This document shows, one piece after another, positions 1 to 8,776 of a stretch of DNA of 39,237 bases. The stretch is from RGIG8709 sp045537065 (GTDB taxonomy: Bacteria > Bacillota > Clostridia > Monoglobales > Monoglobaceae): the NCBI GenBank assembly GCA_045537065.1, contig JAZSOT010000075.1, positions 1 to 39,237 of the forward strand. The letters are read 5' to 3'. Both the position numbers and the translations under genes were made by a program. The notes beneath the pieces were generated by a model. It worked only from the letters and a program-made list of their open reading frames with translations, had not been told where the DNA came from and ran no database searches. Each line of letters opens with the position of its first letter. The stretch's first letter is position 1.

Positions 1-20
1 GTGCTTTTATGTTTTCTAAT

Positions 21-1274
21 TTAGTTCTTTTTAATAACAACAGCTTTGCCGATGGTAATAGGTTTTGCAGGACGGGAAATTTCTCCGTAGCCATTGTCTG
101 TAAGCTCGGCTTTTAAGAAGCCTTCAATAACATTCATACCTTTTGTAACTTTTCCGAATGCCGCATAATTTCCGTCAAGATTTTCTGCAGTGTCATAGCA
201 GATAAAGAACTGACTTGATGCAGAGTTGGGAAAACTGCCTGAACGAGCCATTGAAACAACACCCTTTTCATGCTTTAAGGTATTCTGTTCAAAACCGTTG
301 GCTGCAAATTCTCCGAAAATAGTTCCTTCTGAACCGCCTGTGCTGTCGCCTTTGGGGTCTCCGCCTTGAGCAACAAAGCCTTCTACAATTCTGTGGAATG
401 TAAGTCCATTATAAAATTTCTTTGAAACAAGTGCTAAGAAGTTTGCACAAGTCTGTGGTGCATATTCGGGATAAAGAGTGATTTCAAATCTCTGTCCGTC
501 AGACATTGTAAACTGAACAACAGGATGTCCATTTGGAATATTTGTGTAAGTCACATTGCTTTCCTTGATGCTCTGTTCCATTTTGTTGTATTCTTCCTGC
601 TGCTGTTTTTCAAGCGCTGTAAACATTTCATCAAGTTCTTTCATAGTGTCGGATGCTTTTTTTATAAGAGTTGCAGCTTCTGCCTTTGTTCCGCTGCTTG
701 CAGGGTTGAAGTTTCCTTTTTCGTCTCCTGTAACAATTTCAAGATAAACAAGATTTGCAATGGAGGCTGAAATTGAAGCATCATATTTTTCCTTGATTGT
801 GGCTAAATCGTTAATACCATCTTCTTTTGAACCGCTAATCATAAATATGTTCTGAAATGCATTGCTTAAGATATATGCCATTTCCCATCTTTTTATAGGC
901 TGGTCATAATCCTTTTTGCTCATAACAGCAGGAGAAACTTCGTCATAAGTTAAATTATAATTTGCATAAAGATAAGAATTTAAAGCAAAATTATTATATT
1001 TGTCTGCCCAGTGAGTTTTATTTTCCACCTCGGGGATTTCAATTTCAAAAATACTTGCCACAAGCGCGGTAACCATTTTCAAAAACTCTGCTCTTGAAAC
1101 AGTGTTGTCAGGGTGAAATTTTCCATCTGTATCACCGTTTATTGCCTTGTCTTCGTAAAGCTTTGTAATTGCTTCTTCTGCCCAGTGTCCCTCAATATCA
1201 GGGAATGGAGCAGCAAAAACTGTTGTACCCAGTATTAAAATAAACGACAGAATTAATGCGATTATTTTTTTCAT
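21..1274 (-). CDS. SLH-domain surface cyclophilin (peptidyl-prolyl isomerase)
   Basis: This is a 417-aa exported protein. A signal peptide (residues 1-21, basic start then a hydrophobic run ending VFA) is followed by about three SLH repeats (roughly 23-70, 86-142 and 155-208; the first, with FPDIEGHWAEEAI and the later SRAEF, is the clearest). A charged, Gln/Glu-rich probable coiled coil follows (about 209-245), then a C-terminal cyclophilin domain (about 248-415) with the FHRIVEGFVAQGGDP and SASSQFFI motifs. The catalytic Arg of FHR is present. SLH repeats normally bind secondary cell-wall polymer, so the isomerase is probably displayed on the cell surface and helps fold exported proteins. 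A good AAAGGAG ribosome site precedes the ATG. It lies 14 bp downstream of a second cyclophilin gene and is probably co-transcribed with it. The SLH plus cyclophilin combination is uncommon. Confidence 0.9.
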   Translation of the reverse strand: MKKIIALILSFILILGTTVFAAPFPDIEGHWAEEAITKLYEDKAINGDTDGKFHPDNTVSRAEFLKMVTALVASIFEIEIPEVENKTHWADKYNNFALNSYLYANYNLTYDEVSPAVMSKKDYDQPIKRWEMAYILSNAFQNIFMISGSKEDGINDLATIKEKYDASISASIANLVYLEIVTGDEKGNFNPASSGTKAEAATLIKKASDTMKELDEMFTALEKQQQEEYNKMEQSIKESNVTYTNIPNGHPVVQFTMSDGQRFEITLYPEYAPQTCANFLALVSKKFYNGLTFHRIVEGFVAQGGDPKGDSTGGSEGTIFGEFAANGFEQNTLKHEKGVVSMARSGSFPNSASSQFFICYDTAENLDGNYAAFGKVTKGMNVIEGFLKAELTDNGYGEISRPAKPITIGKAVVIKKN

Positions 1275-1288
1275 ATGTTTAATCTCCT

Positions 1289-1939
1289 TTATTCAATAAC
1301 TGATAAATGTCTCATAATAATAGGTGTTTTTGGGGTTGCAACCTCACCCATTGAGTTCATAGCTCTTTCAACCTTTAGAAAATTGTTGACTGTATCCATT
1401 CCGTCAATAACTTTTCCGAAAGCAGCATATTGACCGTCTAGAAAGCTTGCATCGTCATAGCAGATAAAGAACTGGCTTGATGCGGAGTTGTAATCCATTG
1501 AACGTGCCATTGAAATAACCCCTTTTTTGTGAGAAAGGGTGTTCTGTGCATAGCCGTTTGCGGAAAATTCGCCTTTTATTTTATCTTTGCTTCCACCCAT
1601 ACCCGTGCCCTGCGGGTCTCCGCCCTGAGCCATAAAGCCTGCAACAACTCTATGGAATGTAAGCCCGTCATAAAAGCCTTCTTCAACAAGCTTTTTGAAG
1701 TTTGCCACTGTTTCAGGTGCATAATCGGGATATAATTCAAGGGTGAAATTCTCCCCGTTTTCCATTTCAACTAAAACCTTTACTGTGTTCATAGATAAAT
1801 CCTCCTTAAAATTATCACTGATTAATGAAAATGCAATAAAAATTAAAACTGCAGCCAAAAATATACCAAGAATAATAAATGTCTTGTTAAATTTTTTCTG
1901 TGTTTCTGTTTTTATAGCGGTTTTCTTTGTCTTGGACAT
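1289..1939 (-). CDS. Membrane-anchored cyclophilin-type peptidyl-prolyl isomerase
   Basis: The protein is 216 aa from the ATG at 1939. An upstream in-frame TTG at 1948 is only about one base from the AAAGGAT ribosome site, so the ATG is preferred. A basic N-terminus (about 1-20) is followed by one transmembrane segment (about 24-43), then a cyclophilin domain of about 165 residues with FHRVVAGFMAQGGDP and SASSQFFICYDD. The arrangement predicts a protein anchored in the membrane with the isomerase outside, assisting folding of secreted proteins. Its catalytic domain closely resembles that of the next gene downstream, so the pair looks like a duplication in which one copy gained SLH domains and the other a membrane anchor. 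Confidence 0.9.
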   Translation of the reverse strand: MSKTKKTAIKTETQKKFNKTFIILGIFLAAVLIFIAFSLISDNFKEDLSMNTVKVLVEMENGENFTLELYPDYAPETVANFKKLVEEGFYDGLTFHRVVAGFMAQGGDPQGTGMGGSKDKIKGEFSANGYAQNTLSHKKGVISMARSMDYNSASSQFFICYDDASFLDGQYAAFGKVIDGMDTVNNFLKVERAMNSMGEVATPKTPIIMRHLSVIE

Positions 1940-1987
1940 TAAATTCAAATCCTTTCGTGCTAAATTTGAATAAGAATATACTTAAAT

Positions 1988-2016
1988 ATTTTAATTTACA
2001 TAAGAAAATTTGTCAA
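1988..2016 (-). promoter_or_regulatory. Sigma-A promoter of the cyclophilin operon
   Basis: Read on the minus strand, TTGACA (2016-2011) is separated by 17 bp from TAAAAT (1993-1988). It sits about 50 bp upstream of the first cyclophilin start codon, in the divergent gap with ftsH. Confidence 0.75.
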
Positions 2017-2058
2017 TACTATAAATGTTAAATTTTCTTTAAAATATTGAAATTAATA

Positions 2059-2087
2059 TTGTAATTTAATGAAAAATATGGTAGTAT
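2059..2087 (+). promoter_or_regulatory. Possible ftsH promoter
   Basis: TTGTAA (2059-2064), 17 bp, TAGTAT (2082-2087). Both boxes match the sigma-A consensus only partly (4 of 6 in the -10), so this is a tentative call made because the divergent gap must hold a rightward promoter. Confidence 0.3.
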
Positions 2088-2132
2088 TATTAATTGTTAG
2101 GATTAAAAAATGAGAAAGGTCAGGAAGATAAT

Positions 2133-3980
2133 TTGAAAAATCATTTAAAAGGTATCGGATTTTATTGTTTTCTGTTTGTTGTGATAACTTTAATTTTTGT
2201 TATGACATCATTCCCTGAAAACAGTACTCAATATATTTATTCAGATTTTGTGTCTATGGTGAAAAATGGGCAGGTAAGCGAGTTGCAGATTGTTGATACA
2301 ACAGCTTATGTAACTTTGAACGACGGAACAAAGCTTGAAGTTGCAACCCCTGGATACTATGGTATTTATGAAAGCGTAGGCAAAGAAATTGACGAACAGG
2401 TTAAGGCGGGAACCTTAAAGGTTGATACTCCGGAACCAAAAACTGCACCTTGGTGGCTCAGTATATTGCCATCCTTAGGTCTTATAATCATAATGATTGT
2501 TTTCTGGGTTTTCTTTATGCAGCAATCTCAGGGCGGCGGAAGAGGAGTTATGAACTTCGGAAAAAGCCGTGCAAGAGTAAGCGCTGATGATAAAGGCAAG
2601 AAAACCTTTGATGATGTTGCAGGTGCAGATGAAGAAAAGGAAGAACTTAAAGAAATTGTTGAATTTTTGAAAAGACCCGAACAGTTCAGGAACTTGGGGG
2701 CAAGAATCCCCAAGGGCGTTTTATTGGTAGGCCCTCCGGGAACAGGTAAAACACTTCTTGCAAAAGCAGTTGCGGGAGAAGCGGGAGTTCCTTTTTTCTC
2801 TATTTCGGGTTCTGATTTTGTTGAAATGTTTGTCGGTGTTGGTGCATCAAGAGTAAGAGACCTTTTTGAGCAGGCAAAGAAAAATTCGCCCTGTATTATT
2901 TTTATAGACGAAATTGATGCTGTTGGCAGACAGAGAGGGGCAGGTCTCGGCGGCGGACACGACGAAAGAGAACAAACATTAAATCAGCTTCTAGTTGAAA
3001 TGGATGGCTTTGGGGTTAACGAAGGCGTTATTATAATTGCGGCAACAAACCGTCCTGATATACTGGATAGAGCACTTCTTCGTCCTGGAAGATTTGACAG
3101 ACAAATACTTGTTGATGCTCCTGATGTTAAAGGCAGAGAGGCTGTTCTTAAGGTGCATTCAAAGGGGAAACCGCTTGCAGACGATGTTAAGCTTGACATA
3201 CTTGCAAGAACAACTGTTGGATTTACAGGGGCAGACCTTGAAAATCTTATGAATGAAGCTGCTCTTCGTGCTGCAAGATGTGGTGCTGATAAAATAACTA
3301 TGTTTGATATTGAAGAATCAATTATGAAAGTTATTGCAGGTCCTGAAAAGAAAACAAGAGTTGTAACCGAAAAGGAAAGAAAGCTGACGGCATTCCACGA
3401 GGCTGGCCATGCGGTTGTTTCAAAAATGCTGCCAACTCAGGACAGGGTTCATCAGGTTTCAATAATCCCGAGAGGAAGAGCAGGAGGATACACCTTGTCA
3501 CTTCCAAAGGAAGATGTATCATACACATCAAAAACAGAAATGCTTGAAGAAATTGTGTCATTACTTGGCGGTCGTGTTGCAGAAAAGCTTGTGCTTGACG
3601 ATATAAGCACAGGTGCATCCAATGATATAGAAAGAGCGACTAATATTGCTAAAAATATGATTGTTAAATATGGTATGAGCGAAAAATTGGGTACAAGAAC
3701 CTTTGGAGGAAGTAACGATGAAGTGTTTATCGGTAGAGATTTCGGTCATACAAAGGATTTCAGCGAGGCTGTTGCAGCTGAAATAGATGCTGAAATCAAA
3801 GCTATAATTGATGGCTGTTATAAAAAGTGCGAAGATATTTTGAAAGAACAGAATGATAAGCTTCATAAGGTTGCAAATCTTTTGCTTGAAAAAGAAAAGA
3901 TAGACGGTGATGAATTTGAAGCATTGTTCAAAGATGCACAGGAGAAAAAGGAAGAGCCGGAGGAAAATAAAGCAGAATAA
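2133..3980 (+). CDS. ftsH: ATP-dependent zinc metalloprotease FtsH
   Basis: FtsH is the membrane-bound AAA+ protease that extracts and degrades membrane and regulatory proteins. The TTG at 2133 is chosen as the start because AGGAAG lies 5 bp upstream; the in-frame TTG at 2094 has no ribosome site. This gives 615 aa. Visible in order: TM1 (about 8-27), an extracytoplasmic domain, TM2 (about 111-129), Walker A GPPGTGKT (200-207), Walker B FIDEIDA (about 257-263), an AAA second region of homology ending LLRPGRFDRQ, and the zinc-protease motif HEAGH (422-426). Length and all key residues are normal for the family. A terminator-like hairpin separates it from ispE. Confidence 0.97.
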   Translation: MKNHLKGIGFYCFLFVVITLIFVMTSFPENSTQYIYSDFVSMVKNGQVSELQIVDTTAYVTLNDGTKLEVATPGYYGIYESVGKEIDEQVKAGTLKVDTPEPKTAPWWLSILPSLGLIIIMIVFWVFFMQQSQGGGRGVMNFGKSRARVSADDKGKKTFDDVAGADEEKEELKEIVEFLKRPEQFRNLGARIPKGVLLVGPPGTGKTLLAKAVAGEAGVPFFSISGSDFVEMFVGVGASRVRDLFEQAKKNSPCIIFIDEIDAVGRQRGAGLGGGHDEREQTLNQLLVEMDGFGVNEGVIIIAATNRPDILDRALLRPGRFDRQILVDAPDVKGREAVLKVHSKGKPLADDVKLDILARTTVGFTGADLENLMNEAALRAARCGADKITMFDIEESIMKVIAGPEKKTRVVTEKERKLTAFHEAGHAVVSKMLPTQDRVHQVSIIPRGRAGGYTLSLPKEDVSYTSKTEMLEEIVSLLGGRVAEKLVLDDISTGASNDIERATNIAKNMIVKYGMSEKLGTRTFGGSNDEVFIGRDFGHTKDFSEAVAAEIDAEIKAIIDGCYKKCEDILKEQNDKLHKVANLLLEKEKIDGDEFEALFKDAQEKKEEPEENKAE

Positions 3981-3984
3981 TATT

Positions 3985-4008
3985 AAAAGGGGGCACTTGC
4001 TCCCTTTT
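3985..4008 (+). terminator. Intergenic hairpin between ftsH and ispE
   Basis: A 9-bp stem (AAAAGGGGG at 3985-3993 against CTCCCTTTT at 4000-4008, one G-T wobble) with a 6-nt loop. Only four T residues end the stem, so it is probably a weak terminator or processing/attenuation hairpin rather than a full stop. Confidence 0.45.
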
Positions 4009-4033
4009 GGTGCTAAAAAGGGGGAAGAACATT

Positions 4034-4882
4034 TTGAAAAGTATAACCTGCAAATGTCCTGCAAAACTTAATTTGTGTCTTGATGTTACAGGAAAACGCA
4101 GTGACGGATATCACGATTTAAAAATGATTATGCAGTCAATAAATCTTTTTGATATTGTAACGGTTGAAGTTTCATCAGGTGATGACATAAAAATTTGTAC
4201 TGATAAAATGGATATTCCCTGCGATGAAAAAAACACCTGCTATAAGGCAGCAAAGGCTTTTTATGATAAGCTTTTGGTTAGAAGAAACGTTAAAATAACT
4301 ATAGAGAAAAATATCCCCAGCGGAGCAGGAATGGGTGGCGGAAGTTCAGATGCCGCAGGAGTTTTAAGAGCGCTTAATAAGCTGGAGGAGGAGCCTTTTT
4401 CGGTTGATGAATTAAGAGTTCTCGGGAAATCAGTTGGGGCAGATGTTCCCTTTTGTGTAGAGGGAGGATGTTTTCTCTGTGAGGGAATTGGCGAAATTTT
4501 GACACCTTTAGAGCCTATGGAAAATGTGTATGCAGTTGTAACAAAGCCTGATTTTTCGGTCTCAACAGTTTGGGTTTATAGAAATTTGAAGCTTGATGAT
4601 GTTTCACATCCTGATGTTGACATATTGACGGAGGCTCTAAAAAAAGGAGATTACAAGACTTTTGAAAAACATTCGGGCAATGTGCTTGAAAGTGTAATAA
4701 CAAAAGAACATCCGGAAATTGAGGATATGAAGAAAAAAATGAAAACCTTTGGTGCTATCTATTCTCTTATGACGGGGAGCGGACCAACTGTTTTTGGTAT
4801 TTTTGAAAAAAGAGAAGATGCTGATAGGGCAGAAAAATATTTTAAAACTTTGAATGATGAAACATATCTTGTTTCAATGTAG
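4034..4882 (+). CDS. ispE: 4-diphosphocytidyl-2-C-methyl-D-erythritol kinase
   Basis: IspE phosphorylates CDP-methylerythritol in the non-mevalonate (MEP) route to isoprenoids. The start is taken as the TTG at 4034, preceded by AAGGGGGAAG (4018 onward); the longer TTG at 4007 falls inside a hairpin and lacks a ribosome site. The protein is 282 aa, the usual length. It begins with the family pattern CPAKLNLCLDV, with Lys and Asn at the expected substrate positions. It carries the GHMP-kinase ATP loop IPSGAGMGGGSSDAA at about 94-108 and the C-terminal glycine motif LMTGSGPTVFG. The next gene follows 28 bp after its stop. Confidence 0.95.
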   Translation: MKSITCKCPAKLNLCLDVTGKRSDGYHDLKMIMQSINLFDIVTVEVSSGDDIKICTDKMDIPCDEKNTCYKAAKAFYDKLLVRRNVKITIEKNIPSGAGMGGGSSDAAGVLRALNKLEEEPFSVDELRVLGKSVGADVPFCVEGGCFLCEGIGEILTPLEPMENVYAVVTKPDFSVSTVWVYRNLKLDDVSHPDVDILTEALKKGDYKTFEKHSGNVLESVITKEHPEIEDMKKKMKTFGAIYSLMTGSGPTVFGIFEKREDADRAEKYFKTLNDETYLVSM

Positions 4883-4910
4883 TCTAATGAGTGAAAGAGA
4901 GGGCAGAATT

Positions 4911-5867
4911 ATGAGTAAAAAAGAATGCTTGCTACATAAAACATCAATTGGCGGACAAGCAGTTATAGAGGGTGTTATGATGAAAGGCCCCGGGAAAATT
5001 GCAACAAGTGTCAGAAAGCCTGATGGTGAAATTGTAAGCGAAGTAAAGATGTGCGGAAACCTTAGAAAAAACAAATTTTTAAAGCTTCCTATTATCCGCG
5101 GATGTGTGAATTTTTTTGACTCTATGATAATCGGAGTTCAGTCTCTTATGTATTCTGCAAAATTTTTTGATGTAGATGAAGACGGCAACATAGCAGAAGA
5201 ACCATCAAAATTTGAGAAATGGCTTGAGGAAAAGCTTGGTTCAGAAAAAATGATGAATGCAGTTATTTATTTTTCAGTTATAGTATCACTTTTCTTTAGT
5301 GTTGGACTTTTTATTCTTCTGCCGGGGGCTATCGGTGAAATTGTGAGAAAATTTATAAATAACAATTATGTGGTAACTTTAAGTGAGGGTGTAATCAGAA
5401 TTTCGGTGTTTATTTTGTATCTTGCTTTGGTGTCACAGATGAAAGATATAAAAAGAGTGTTTATGTATCACGGAGCAGAGCATAAATCTATAAACTGTTA
5501 CGAACACGGAGAAGAGCTTACTGTTGAAAATGTTAGAAAATATTCAAGACTGCATCCAAGATGCGGAACAAGTTTTTTGCTTATTGTTATGGTTATAAGT
5601 ATGCTTGTGTTTTTCTTTATTCCCAGAGTGCATTTTGTATTAAGGCTTCTTTTAAGGCTTGCACTTTTGCCTGTTGTTGCAGGACTTTCCTATGAGGTTA
5701 TAAAGTACGCAGGAAGACATGACAATAAACTGACAAAAATGATTTCAGCTCCCGGTATGTGGTTTCAGCATATAACAACGAAAGAGCCTGATGACAGTCA
5801 GATAGAGGTTGCAATTGTTTCCTTAAAGGCGGTAATGCCTGAAAATAAGGGGGACGACAAATGGTAA
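4911..5867 (+). CDS. DUF1385 family membrane protein (YqhQ-like)
   Basis: The protein is 318 aa from the ATG at 4911, with GAGAGGG 7 bp upstream. An in-frame ATG at 4854 would overlap ispE and has no ribosome site. The N-terminal signature SIGGQAVIEGVMMKGP and the central YHGAEHKSINCYEHGEELT with RLHPRCGTSFL are diagnostic for DUF1385. Hydrophobic stretches (around 115-150, 165-180 and 222-265 of the protein) indicate several membrane segments. The molecular function of the family is not established. In many Firmicutes this gene sits beside prmC and prfA; here prmC overlaps its stop codon (ATGGTAA), so the two are translationally coupled, but prfA is absent. Confidence 0.9.
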   Translation: MSKKECLLHKTSIGGQAVIEGVMMKGPGKIATSVRKPDGEIVSEVKMCGNLRKNKFLKLPIIRGCVNFFDSMIIGVQSLMYSAKFFDVDEDGNIAEEPSKFEKWLEEKLGSEKMMNAVIYFSVIVSLFFSVGLFILLPGAIGEIVRKFINNNYVVTLSEGVIRISVFILYLALVSQMKDIKRVFMYHGAEHKSINCYEHGEELTVENVRKYSRLHPRCGTSFLLIVMVISMLVFFFIPRVHFVLRLLLRLALLPVVAGLSYEVIKYAGRHDNKLTKMISAPGMWFQHITTKEPDDSQIEVAIVSLKAVMPENKGDDKW

Positions 5868-6709
5868 AGCTTAGTGACCTGAGAAAATATTCTTTAAGGG
5901 TACTTGGCGAAAACGAAATTGAGGAAGCAAGAGCTGATACAGATTTCTTGCTTTTCTTTTTGCTGGGAGCCGGAAAGGAAGATATTATCTTCGGTGAAAA
6001 AGAAGTGGACAGCAAAAAAGCACAAAGCTTCTATGCTGCTTTAGAAAGAAGAATAAAGGGAGAGCCTGTTCAATATATAACGGGCGTGTGCGAGTTTTAC
6101 TCAAATGAGTTTTATGTGGATAAAACAACCCTTATTCCAAGGGCTGATACGGAAATTTTAGTTGATGAATGCATAAAGCTTATAAAGGAGAAAAACCTTT
6201 CATCCGTTATAGATATCGGAACGGGGAGCGGGTGTATTGGTCTTAGTATTCTTAAGAAAACGGAAAACACTAAGGCGAGTCTTGTTGATATTCAGGATGG
6301 TGCTCTTAAGATTGCTGAAAAAAATGCAGAGAGACTTGGGGTTTGTGAAAGAGCAGATTTTTATAAAAAGGATATCCTGAATGAAGATTTAAGAGATTTT
6401 GATAAGGTTGATTTAATAGTTTCAAATCCGCCTTATATAAACACAGAAACCGTTTTGACGCTTGATGACAAGGTGAAAAATTTTGAGCCGAATATAGCAC
6501 TGGACGGAGGTGCTGACGGACTTATGTTTTATAGGAGAATAACACATCTTGCATCAGAAAGTTCGAAATATCTTGCCTTTGAAATAGGCTATGACCAGAA
6601 AGACTCGGTAAGAGGAATTATGGAGAAGTATTTTAAAGATATAAAGCTTTATTATGATTATGGAAAAAATCCAAGGGTTCTGATAGGGAAAAATAAACAA
6701 ATAAATTGA
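5861..6709 (+). CDS. prmC: Peptide chain release factor N5-glutamine methyltransferase
   Basis: PrmC (HemK) methylates the glutamine of the GGQ motif in release factors, using S-adenosylmethionine. The protein is 282 aa, normal for the family. An N-terminal helical domain (1-about 80) precedes a Rossmann methyltransferase fold with the SAM loop DIGTGSGCIG (about 118-127) and the substrate motif NPPY (189-192), which binds the glutamine side chain. The ATG overlaps the preceding stop codon. The usual partner prfA (release factor 1) is not in this cluster. Confidence 0.96.
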   Translation: MVKLSDLRKYSLRVLGENEIEEARADTDFLLFFLLGAGKEDIIFGEKEVDSKKAQSFYAALERRIKGEPVQYITGVCEFYSNEFYVDKTTLIPRADTEILVDECIKLIKEKNLSSVIDIGTGSGCIGLSILKKTENTKASLVDIQDGALKIAEKNAERLGVCERADFYKKDILNEDLRDFDKVDLIVSNPPYINTETVLTLDDKVKNFEPNIALDGGADGLMFYRRITHLASESSKYLAFEIGYDQKDSVRGIMEKYFKDIKLYYDYGKNPRVLIGKNKQIN

Positions 6710-6741
6710 ATTTATTTCTAACAAAAAAACATATATTTTCA

Positions 6742-6770
6742 TTGAAAATATTCGGGTTATATTGTATAAT
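6742..6770 (+). promoter_or_regulatory. Strong sigma-A promoter of the SLH/PqqD/ABC operon
   Basis: TTGAAA (6742-6747), exactly 17 bp, TATAAT (6765-6770). An AGGAG ribosome site lies at 6801-6805, 6 bp before the ATG at 6812. No terminator is visible until 10969, so this promoter probably drives all five genes to 10964. Confidence 0.85.
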
Positions 6771-6811
6771 GAATGTGTATATAAATTTTTATTTACAGAT
6801 AGGAGATTATT

Positions 6812-7762
6812 ATGAAAAAAATTATTTCTTTAATGATGCTTATAGTGTTTGTTCTAACAACCTTTTCAACATTTGCATTTGCAGATGAGGTTCAGGTTAA
6901 GGATATGTTCGTAGATATGCCTGATAACTGGGCAACAGATGCCTTGATTGCAGCAGTTGAAAATGGTCTTATCAGCGGTAGCGATGGTTATATTAAGCCT
7001 GATGATTATATGACAAGAGCTGAAATGGCAGCTATCATTTCCCGTGCGACAGGCTGCAAAGAAGAGGCAGATATTTCTGAATTTAAAGATGTTTCAAAGT
7101 CAGACTGGTTTTATTCACCCATGGCGAAAGCTGTTTATATGAAAGGCTTTAAAGGTTCTGAAGGTATGCTTGAACCTGAAAACAATATAACAAGACAGGA
7201 AGCATTTGTTGTTCTTGCGAGAGTATTTGGAATTGCAACAAATCCTGTAAGCGATTATTCAGCTATAGATGCATTCACAGATAAAGACCAGATTGCAGAC
7301 TGGGCAAAAGACAGTATCAATATGATTATCAGAGAGGGCTATGTAGGCGGAAATGATGGCAGAATTAATCCTCTTAACAATATCACAAGAGCAGAGTTTG
7401 CAGTTGTTATGAACAGACTTGTTAAATATTATATTGATGAGCCGGGCGATTACACCCCAAATGCAGACGGAAATATTATGATAAGATGCGGCGGGGTTAA
7501 CATCAACAAATTCATAACAGATAAAATGATTGTTGTTGGTGACCTTAAGTCTGACGAGACTGTTAACTTTGTTGATTGTAGCATTAATGGAACAGTTGTT
7601 GCAAGAGGCGGAAAAACTAAGTTTACCGGTGAATATTCTTCCATTAAAGCTATTATGAAAGCATCTACAATTGATGTTTCCGAACTTTCAAGAGAGGTTA
7701 TGAATAAGATTAAAATTCACCTTGACGAAGCAAATATTCATATGAAAATCTATATGGAGTAG
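6812..7762 (+). CDS. SLH-domain surface protein
   Basis: This 316-aa protein has a signal peptide (1-about 24, ending FAFA) and three SLH repeats: about 29-72 (DNWATDALIAAVENGLISG), 88-136 (SDWFYSPMAKAVY) and 150-200 (IADWAKDSINMI). A C-terminal region of about 115 residues follows that I do not recognise; it holds two Cys (in RCGG and VDCS) and is mixed alpha/beta in character. SLH repeats anchor proteins to the cell wall polymer. It is the first gene of a probable operon with an HprK-like protein, a PqqD-like protein, an S26-like peptidase and an ABC exporter (10 bp to the next start). Whether it is a substrate of that machinery or merely co-expressed cannot be decided from sequence. Confidence 0.88.
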   Translation: MKKIISLMMLIVFVLTTFSTFAFADEVQVKDMFVDMPDNWATDALIAAVENGLISGSDGYIKPDDYMTRAEMAAIISRATGCKEEADISEFKDVSKSDWFYSPMAKAVYMKGFKGSEGMLEPENNITRQEAFVVLARVFGIATNPVSDYSAIDAFTDKDQIADWAKDSINMIIREGYVGGNDGRINPLNNITRAEFAVVMNRLVKYYIDEPGDYTPNADGNIMIRCGGVNINKFITDKMIVVGDLKSDETVNFVDCSINGTVVARGGKTKFTGEYSSIKAIMKASTIDVSELSREVMNKIKIHLDEANIHMKIYME

Positions 7763-7772
7763 TAAGACATAA

Positions 7773-8489
7773 ATGAAATCGTATAAAATTACCGATCTTA
7801 ATGTTTCCGTTGACTGCAAAGTTGGGGGAAGAACATATATTCAGGCAAAAAGCTATTTGGAAGAATATGAAGAGCCTTTCGATATAGAGGTTTCTTTAAG
7901 TGATAAATACCTTACAAAAAAGCAGCAGGAAAACCCGCATTTAACTTTTGATGAGTGTGAGTATATCTGGACGGGGGTTGATTTTTGCAACAAACTCCTT
8001 GGATTTAAAGGCTTTATGCTTCACTCTTCAGCTGTTGCATATGATGGTAAAGCGTATCTTTTTTCTGCTCCGTCAGGCACAGGAAAATCTACACACACAG
8101 AAATATGGCAAAGGGTATTTGGTGAGGATAAGGCTATTATCATAAATGATGATAAACCTGTTATCAGGCTTTTGGATGACGGAAAATTTTATGTTTACGG
8201 CACTCCATGGAGCGGAAAAACTGATAAGAATGTTAACACAAAGGTGCCACTACAGGCTGTCTGTTTTATTGAGAGAGGCAGTGAGAATAAAATAAAAAGA
8301 GTTGAAGCAAGTGATGCTATCTGGATGATTCTTAATCAGACTATAAGACCGGATTTAGAAGGGGCGATGGACAACCTTCTTGGACTTCTTGATAAGCTTT
8401 TAAAGGAGATACCTGTTTATAAGCTTTCCTGCAATATGGAAGATGAGGCGGCAATTGTTTCATATAACGGAATGAAAGACGGAATTTAA
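7773..8489 (+). CDS. HprK/PEP-carboxykinase-like P-loop protein
   Basis: A 238-aa soluble protein with the pattern HSSAVAYDGKAYLFSAPSGTGKST. The P-loop is at about 101-107, followed by INDDKPVIR (about 126-134), as in HPr-kinase-like proteins found next to PqqD proteins in peptide-modification loci. It is not true HPr kinase: the N-terminal HprK domain is missing and the N-terminal 75 residues are unlike it. In lasso-peptide and related clusters, homologues of this type are thought to phosphorylate or otherwise modify a peptide or partner; here the substrate is unknown. It is followed after 20 bp by the PqqD-like gene. Confidence 0.75.
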   Translation: MKSYKITDLNVSVDCKVGGRTYIQAKSYLEEYEEPFDIEVSLSDKYLTKKQQENPHLTFDECEYIWTGVDFCNKLLGFKGFMLHSSAVAYDGKAYLFSAPSGTGKSTHTEIWQRVFGEDKAIIINDDKPVIRLLDDGKFYVYGTPWSGKTDKNVNTKVPLQAVCFIERGSENKIKRVEASDAIWMILNQTIRPDLEGAMDNLLGLLDKLLKEIPVYKLSCNMEDEAAIVSYNGMKDGI

Positions 8490-8509
8490 AACGAAAGGAA
8501 TGATTTTTT

Positions 8510-8776
8510 TTGAAAATAAAAGATGGATACCTTTTAAGAGAGGTTGCTGGAAATAAGATTGTTGTCCCTGTCGGGGATGCGGCAATAAATTTCAACGGAA
8601 TGATAAACCTCAACGAAACAGGTGCGTTTCTTTGGGAAAAACTACAGGAGGATGTTGAGCCTAAGTTTTTGCTCAGTGAACTGAGACGTGAGTTTGATGT
8701 TGATGAAGAAACAGCAAAAGCTGATATAACACTATTCCTTAATAAATTAAACGGAGCAGGTCTTTTAGATGTCTGA
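8510..8776 (+). CDS. PqqD-like peptide chaperone
   Basis: An 88-aa protein starting at TTG 8510, with AAAGGAATG about 8 bp upstream. It shows the PqqD fold pattern: YLLREVAGNKIVVPVG at the start, FNGMINLNETGAFLWEKL in the middle, and a C-terminal winged helix (FDVDEETAKADITLFLNKLNGAGLL). PqqD proteins bind leader peptides of ribosomally made, modified peptides (RiPPs) and present them to processing enzymes. The 8-bp overlap with the next gene suggests translational coupling. No radical SAM or cyclase partner and no obvious precursor peptide lie beside it. Confidence 0.82.
   Translation: MKIKDGYLLREVAGNKIVVPVGDAAINFNGMINLNETGAFLWEKLQEDVEPKFLLSELRREFDVDEETAKADITLFLNKLNGAGLLDV

Noticed and set aside
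3561..4064. 167-aa minus-strand frame opposite ftsH/ispE
   Set aside because: Low-complexity Phe/Leu/Cys-rich translation typical of the antisense of a real gene; no ribosome site and no family pattern.
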